Below are positions 5,967-9,586 of a DNA stretch of 9,586 bases, piece by piece. Source of the DNA: Paracoccaceae bacterium (GTDB taxonomy: Bacteria > Pseudomonadota > Alphaproteobacteria > Rhodobacterales > Rhodobacteraceae); contig JAESQH010000165.1 of assembly GCA_016765235.1 (NCBI GenBank), positions 1 through 9,586 of the forward strand, in the 5' to 3' direction. Within the stretch, counting starts at the first letter, position 1; every line of letters starts with the position of its first letter. The position numbers and the translations under genes were made by a program. The notes beneath the pieces are model-generated. The model had not been told where the DNA came from. It worked only from the letters and a program-made list of their open reading frames with translations, and searched no databases.

Positions 5967-7019
5967 ATGTGGTTCACCTCCGATTACGCTGGCCCGGCCG
6001 CACCCGAGATCATGGAAGCCATGATGCAGGCCAACACGATCTACAGCCAGTCCTACGGTGACGACCGGATCATGGACCGCGTGCGCGACAAAATTCGCGA
6101 CATTTTCGAGGCACCTGACGCCGCCGTTTATCTGGTCGCCACCGGAACCGCCGCCAATTCACTGGCGCTAGCATCCATGGTGCAACCTTGGCAGACAATC
6201 TACTGCCACCGCCACGCGCATATCCAGGAAGACGAATGCGGTGCGCCGGAATTCTATGCAGGCGGTGCAAAACTAACATTGCTGGATGGGGCCGATGCCA
6301 AAATCGACCTCTCCTCATTCAAGGAAGCCGTCGCAGCAACCGGCCAAGGTGACGTCCACAGCGTGCAAAAAGGCGCCTTGTCCATCACCACGGCAACCGA
6401 AAACGGTGCGGTTTATTCAGTGGCAGAAATTGAAGCCCTATGCGCCGTCGCCAAAGCTAATGACGTTCCCGTACGCCTAGACGGCGCTCGTTTTGCCAAC
6501 GCGCTGGTCAGCCTAGGTTGCACACCTGCTGAAATGACATGGAAAACTGGCGTCGAAGTCGTCAGTTTTGGCGGTACAAAAAATGGCTGCATCGGCGTTG
6601 AGGCCGTCATCTTCTTCAACCCGGATCGCGCATGGGAATTTGAACTCCGCCGCAAACGGGGCGGGCATTTAGTTTCCAAACATCGCTACCTATCCGCACA
6701 AATGGAAGCTTACCTGACCGATGATTTGTGGCTAAATTTGGCAACGAAAGCGAATGCTGCCGCCACCAAACTGTCGGCCGGAATTCTGCAACTCCCCGGC
6801 GCAACTCTACTGCACCCAACGGATGCAAATATCGTTTTCGCGGGTTGGAAGCGCTCTGGCCACCAAGCTGTGCAGGACGCAGGCGCACATTATTATTTCT
6901 GGCCGTTCGGTCAAACGCTAGAAGGCGACCCTGACGAAATTATAACCGCACGTATGGTGTGCAACTGGGCAACGACCGATGAAGACATCAACAATTTCCT
7001 AGACATCATCGCCAAATAA
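5967..7019 (+). CDS. Low-specificity L-threonine aldolase-like PLP enzyme
   Basis: The family (beta-eliminating lyase / threonine aldolase, PLP fold type I) cleaves L-threonine or L-allo-threonine to glycine and acetaldehyde in the cytosol. The 350-aa length fits the short bacterial type. Visible marks: SDYAGPAAPEI near the N-terminus; ATGTAANSLAL (58-68), binding cofactor phosphate; HAHIQEDECGAPEF (83-96), with a His stacking on PLP; RLDGARFANAL (170-180), where Asp172 contacts the PLP nitrogen; and SFGGTKNG with Lys205 as the Schiff-base lysine. The start directly follows the YcgN stop, and GGA at 5955-5957 lies nine bases upstream, so it is last in the plus-strand cluster. Its final 21 bases overlap the end of the opposite-strand hydrolase. 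Activity on other beta-hydroxy amino acids is possible. Confidence 0.9.
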   Translation: MWFTSDYAGPAAPEIMEAMMQANTIYSQSYGDDRIMDRVRDKIRDIFEAPDAAVYLVATGTAANSLALASMVQPWQTIYCHRHAHIQEDECGAPEFYAGGAKLTLLDGADAKIDLSSFKEAVAATGQGDVHSVQKGALSITTATENGAVYSVAEIEALCAVAKANDVPVRLDGARFANALVSLGCTPAEMTWKTGVEVVSFGGTKNGCIGVEAVIFFNPDRAWEFELRRKRGGHLVSKHRYLSAQMEAYLTDDLWLNLATKANAAATKLSAGILQLPGATLLHPTDANIVFAGWKRSGHQAVQDAGAHYYFWPFGQTLEGDPDEIITARMVCNWATTDEDINNFLDIIAK

Positions 7020-7814
7020 AAACGCCCTGACCACGCGCGCAAATTCGGGCGCGTGGCTGATTGGCCCCATGTGTCCTGTGGTTTGAAAAACACGCCGCTG
7101 GACATTTGGCAACGCGGCCTCAATCAAATCGTTCAGTAGTTTGATAGCTTCAGGCGAGCGTGCGCCTTCCATCAGCAAACACGGCACATCCAACAGGCCG
7201 ATGTTCGCCAATGTAACTGGCCCGACACGATCCAAGATTACCGAATAGGTGTTTTCCAAAATCAGCGGGATGGTTTTGAGCATATATTCTTGCTGTGCTT
7301 CCGGCATGACATGGAAGCCACCAACACTGCCCCAACGATCAAGAAACGCCTCTGCCGCTTGCTGCCAGTTGCCAGCCAATAAGTGCTCAGAAAACCCTTC
7401 GGAATCCAACATTTCCTGCTTATACGCTTCAGGATTAGCAGTGGCGAGCAAGGAAATATAGACAGGCTCATACATCGATAAACTGGCGACCAGTTCCGGT
7501 CGCTCAATCGCACAGCGCAGCGCCACGGTTGCGCCAAAACTGTGACCTATCAAATGCGCGGGGGCATCAAGCCGCTCCAAAACCGCAATCGTCGTCTCGC
7601 AAGCTTGATCTTGAATATCCAGCGCGCGATCAAATTCGGTCGCCCCATAACCCGGCAGATCAATCGCCACCATGGCTAACCGATCCGACAACGCGGCCAT
7701 AACACCACCCCAAGCACCGGAATGCGCAAGCGAACAATGCAACAGCACCGCTGGTTCGCCACACCCTGCGTACCGAACACCTGTTTTTCGCCCTGCAATA
7801 TCCTCGATCGCCAT
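6999..7814 (-). CDS. Alpha/beta hydrolase fold protein
   Basis: This 271-aa protein belongs to the alpha/beta hydrolase superfamily; the substrate is unknown. The oxyanion-hole region LLHCSLAHSGAWGGVM (24-39) and IDLPGYGATE (51-60) precede the nucleophile elbow LIGHSFGATVAL with Ser92. The catalytic His is likely His248 in TTGHMGPISHAPEF. The acid is less clear: the usual position falls around MEGARSPEA (215-223), so Glu216 is a candidate. Residues about 120-190 form a cap. No signal peptide is seen. The frame opens at a TTG at 7826, but I choose the ATG at 7812-7814 because GGAG lies six bases upstream. It converges on the aldolase gene with a 21-base 3' overlap and diverges from prs. Confidence 0.85.
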   Translation of the reverse strand: MAIEDIAGRKTGVRYAGCGEPAVLLHCSLAHSGAWGGVMAALSDRLAMVAIDLPGYGATEFDRALDIQDQACETTIAVLERLDAPAHLIGHSFGATVALRCAIERPELVASLSMYEPVYISLLATANPEAYKQEMLDSEGFSEHLLAGNWQQAAEAFLDRWGSVGGFHVMPEAQQEYMLKTIPLILENTYSVILDRVGPVTLANIGLLDVPCLLMEGARSPEAIKLLNDLIEAALPNVQRRVFQTTGHMGPISHAPEFARVVRAFLFGDDV

Positions 7815-7863
7815 GCGCCGCTCCAAATAAATCCTCTCAGTCCTACCCTACAGGCTTTGCAAG

Positions 7864-7891
7864 TGCGAGGGGTTTTGCTACACCCCTCGCA
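7864..7891. promoter_or_regulatory. Perfect 10-bp inverted repeat between hydrolase and prs
   Basis: TGCGAGGGGT (7864-7873) and ACCCCTCGCA (7882-7891) are exact inverted copies around an 8-base spacer. The site is 44 bases before the prs start and 49 bases upstream of the hydrolase start. As RNA it would form a strong hairpin, but no T run follows on either strand, so it is not an intrinsic terminator. A loose promoter match (TTTGCA at 7856-7861, TACACC at 7879-7884, 17-base spacing) places the -10 in the spacer, which would suit a repressor operator. An mRNA leader structure for prs is the alternative. Confidence 0.45.
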
Positions 7892-7935
7892 AGCCCCGAT
7901 CAGTGATTCCTACAGCCCATGAAAAGGTCCATCAC

Positions 7936-8952
7936 ATGAGCACTTCGAAGCCTCCCAAACTTATCTCCGGTAATGCGAATATTCCTTTGGCCAAAGCCAT
8001 AGCAAAGCGCATGACCATCCACCAAGGTCGCCCCGTTGAACTGGTAGACGCCCGCATCGAACGCTTCAACGACAGCGAAATCTGGGTGGAGGTTTACGAA
8101 AACATTCGCGGCGAGGATATGTTCATTATCCAGTCCACGTCGAACCCGACAAATGACAATCTGATGGAATTGCTGATCATCACAGACGCCCTGCGCCGTT
8201 CATCCGCCAAGCGCATCACGGCGGTTATTCCCTATTTCGGATATGCTCGCCAAGATCGCCGCACCAAGGCGCGAACGCCTATTACGGCCAAGCTGGTCGC
8301 AAACCTGATTACCCAAGCCGGCATCGAGCGCATCCTGACCCTTGATTTGCACGCAACGCAGATTCAAGGGTTTTTTGATATTCCAGTGGACAACCTTTAC
8401 GCCGCGCCCGTTTTCGCGCTGGACGTTAAGCACCACTTTAAAGATCTGAAAGGCGTCACTGTCGTATCTCCTGACGTTGGCGGCGTGGCCCGCGCCCGTG
8501 AACTGGCGAAACGTATCGATGCTGGTCTGGCGATTGTTGACAAACGCCGCGGCGCACCCGGTGAAATAGCTGAAATGACTGTAATCGGAGACGTCACTGA
8601 CCGGATTTGCGTGATCGTGGATGACATTGTCGACACTGCCGGAACGCTTTGCAAAGCGGCTGATCTGCTAAAAGAAAAAGGCGCCAAAGAAGTACACGCC
8701 TATATCACACACGGCGTTCTTTCCGGCCCTGCCGTCAAAAGGATCGAGGCGTCTTCGCTTAAGTCGCTTGTGGTTACGGATTCAATTGAGGCCACGGCGG
8801 AAGTTAAAACGTCCAAGAAAATTCGCTTCGTACCGACCGCTCCGATCTTTGCACAAGCAATGCTGAACATCGCCAACGGTACATCTGTTTCATCGCTGTT
8901 CAAGAATAAAACCTTAGGGCCAATTTACGAAGCGTATTATCCCGAAACCTAA
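7936..8952 (+). CDS. prs: Ribose-phosphate pyrophosphokinase (PRPP synthase)
   Basis: It transfers pyrophosphate from ATP to ribose 5-phosphate, giving PRPP for purine, pyrimidine, NAD, histidine and tryptophan synthesis. The 338-aa product is a class I PRPP synthase: KLISGNANIPLA (8-19), RFNDSEIWVEVYENIRGED (43-61), the flexible catalytic loop YFGYARQDRR (100-109), the metal/ATP motif LTLDLHATQIQGFF with His139 (134-147), VSPDVGGVARA (177-187), KRRGAPG (203-209) and the ribose-5-phosphate loop VIVDDIVDTAGTL (226-238). It is about 20 residues longer than the usual 315, with a short N-terminal extension and a C-terminal tail. The ATG at 7936 has AAAAGG eight bases upstream; an in-frame GTG at 7903 is less likely. 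It appears monocistronic, and its stop interlocks with that of the converging lectin-domain gene. Confidence 0.97.
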   Translation: MSTSKPPKLISGNANIPLAKAIAKRMTIHQGRPVELVDARIERFNDSEIWVEVYENIRGEDMFIIQSTSNPTNDNLMELLIITDALRRSSAKRITAVIPYFGYARQDRRTKARTPITAKLVANLITQAGIERILTLDLHATQIQGFFDIPVDNLYAAPVFALDVKHHFKDLKGVTVVSPDVGGVARARELAKRIDAGLAIVDKRRGAPGEIAEMTVIGDVTDRICVIVDDIVDTAGTLCKAADLLKEKGAKEVHAYITHGVLSGPAVKRIEASSLKSLVVTDSIEATAEVKTSKKIRFVPTAPIFAQAMLNIANGTSVSSLFKNKTLGPIYEAYYPET

Positions 8953-9296
8953 ACGTCCCAGATTTCGTCGCTTTCAACTTCGCCGATCGCCATCCAGTTG
9001 GCCCGCATACGGGCGACTTTAGTGTCGCCCCATGTCTGGAATACTGCGGTAAAACCTGTTTCGGTGATTTTTTCCGCGGCCAAATCAACGCGCGTATTTG
9101 CAGCGTTCGAAATATCCCACATTGCAAATCCTAGATGCACCGCCGGAGGTTTCAGGAAAGGTTCTGAAAATGTGATTTCCACCAGCCGAACACGCGTTCC
9201 TTTTCCGGCCCACATCTCGCCTTCATCGGCAAAATCGGAAAACCCATGCGCGAGGCCGGTATCCACCCCAATCCTATGACTATTAAGCTTTTTCAT
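8949..9296 (-). CDS. H-type lectin domain protein
   Basis: This 115-aa protein is nearly all one H-type lectin domain, a small beta-sandwich first known from snail agglutinins that binds N-acetylgalactosamine-type sugars. The pattern is visible as ITFSEPFLKPPAVHLGFAMWD (41-61), the asparagine-bearing loop ISNAANTRVDL (62-72), and ITETGFTAVFQTWGDTKVA (77-95) followed by ANWMAIG (99-105). There is no signal peptide or membrane segment, so it may be cytosolic or leave by a non-classical route; sugar binding is not shown. The start is the ATG at 9294-9296 with GGTGAG about five bases upstream; a GTG two codons earlier is the alternative. It converges on prs, with both stop codons inside 8949-8952. 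No promoter was convincing in 9297-9363. Confidence 0.8.
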   Translation of the reverse strand: MKKLNSHRIGVDTGLAHGFSDFADEGEMWAGKGTRVRLVEITFSEPFLKPPAVHLGFAMWDISNAANTRVDLAAEKITETGFTAVFQTWGDTKVARMRANWMAIGEVESDEIWDV

Positions 9297-9363
9297 TTTC
9301 ACTCACCAATTTATCACACTGCCAATATGACAAATAATTCCGGCAATAATAGGGCCTAAATAC

Positions 9364-9393
9364 AAAAAAGCCCCGACGATGACGTCGAGGCTT
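9364..9393 (-). terminator. Intrinsic terminator of the gene at the right edge
   Basis: Arms 9368-9378 and 9383-9393 pair over 11 positions with one C-A mismatch and a 4-base loop. Read leftward, the GC-rich stem runs into a six-T tract (A run at 9364-9369). It starts 25 bases after the stop codon at 9419, and insulates the lectin-domain gene from that transcript. Confidence 0.88.
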
Positions 9394-9418
9394 AATAGTT
9401 TGTCTTTGACAGAAAATC

Positions 9419-9586
9419 TTAGTGGCCAAGCTGACCCATAAGTGTTTTCACATCGTTTACCCGCTGTGCCGCAGCCGTTTTGCCATCTTCAGCAGCTGTT
9501 TCCAGCGTTGCCTCCGCAGCAGCCAGAACGCCGCCCATAACTTCAGCTGTCGCCTCGTCTTTGGGCATCGCCTGTTCAGCCAGCAC
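9419..9586 (-). CDS. C-terminal fragment of an unrecognised Ala/Glu-rich protein
   Basis: Fifty-five codons before a TAA stop are visible; the start lies beyond the right edge. The fragment is rich in Ala, Glu and Thr and looks wholly alpha-helical, possibly coiled-coil (LAAAEATLETAAEDGKTAAA, then QRVNDVKTLMGQLGH at the end). I do not recognise the family. A phasin-like or other helical protein is conceivable but unsupported. The frame is open across its length, and the strong terminator 25 bases downstream of its stop supports a real gene. Confidence 0.75.
   Translation of the reverse strand: MLAEQAMPKDEATAEVMGGVLAAAEATLETAAEDGKTAAAQRVNDVKTLMGQLGH

Noticed and set aside
7031..7056. Inverted repeat CCACGCGC/GCGCGTGG as a terminator between aldolase and hydrolase
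   Set aside because: It lies within the hydrolase coding region, and there is no T run directly after the stem on either strand (the minus-strand T run is 8 bases away).

Overview
This window looks like ordinary chromosome from a Rhodobacterales (Roseobacter-type) alphaproteobacterium of moderate GC. The pairing of pyruvate kinase with a divergent N-formylglutamate amidohydrolase/DUF1244 pair, the rpmI-rplT genes lying near pheS without infC beside them, an H-type lectin domain protein and a YcgN-family protein all fit that group. This placement is inferred from recalled gene families and order, not from a search. I see no phage, transposon, CRISPR, tRNA or rRNA signal, and no stretch over 300 bases lacks a gene.

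Left part (1-3322). The start of pheS runs leftward off the window edge. A VOC-family metalloenzyme gene follows on the plus strand (327-827). Then comes a leftward block: pyk (pyruvate kinase), a 74-aa membrane protein, rpmI (L35) and rplT (L20), closed by a good intrinsic terminator at 852-886. rpmI-rplT has its own candidate promoter and a hairpin in its leader. The VOC gene and the terminator separate pheS from rplT, so pheS should be transcribed on its own here.

Middle part (3460-7019). A tight plus-strand cluster begins just after a perfect 17-bp palindrome that looks like an operator. Its order is N-formylglutamate amidohydrolase, a DUF1244 protein, a ZnuA-like periplasmic metal-binding protein, a YcgN-family cysteine-cluster protein and a threonine aldolase-like PLP enzyme. 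Several genes overlap or touch. The first gene is broken by an in-frame TGA at 4123-4125: the family's conserved C-terminal segment continues uninterrupted in the same frame to a normal stop at 4261-4263, which overlaps the DUF1244 start. This is the most notable anomaly in the window.

Right part (6999-9586). An alpha/beta hydrolase on the minus strand overlaps the end of the aldolase gene. It is divergent from prs (PRPP synthase), and a perfect 10-bp inverted repeat sits between them. prs converges on a small H-type lectin domain gene, and their stop codons interlock. A second intrinsic terminator (9364-9393) closes a leftward gene of unknown function that runs off the right edge.

I did not find a clearly new biological system. 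The points worth a second look are the in-frame stop, the two palindromes, the orphan ZnuA-like protein in a cluster of metal- or cysteine-type proteins, and the rpmI leader hairpin.
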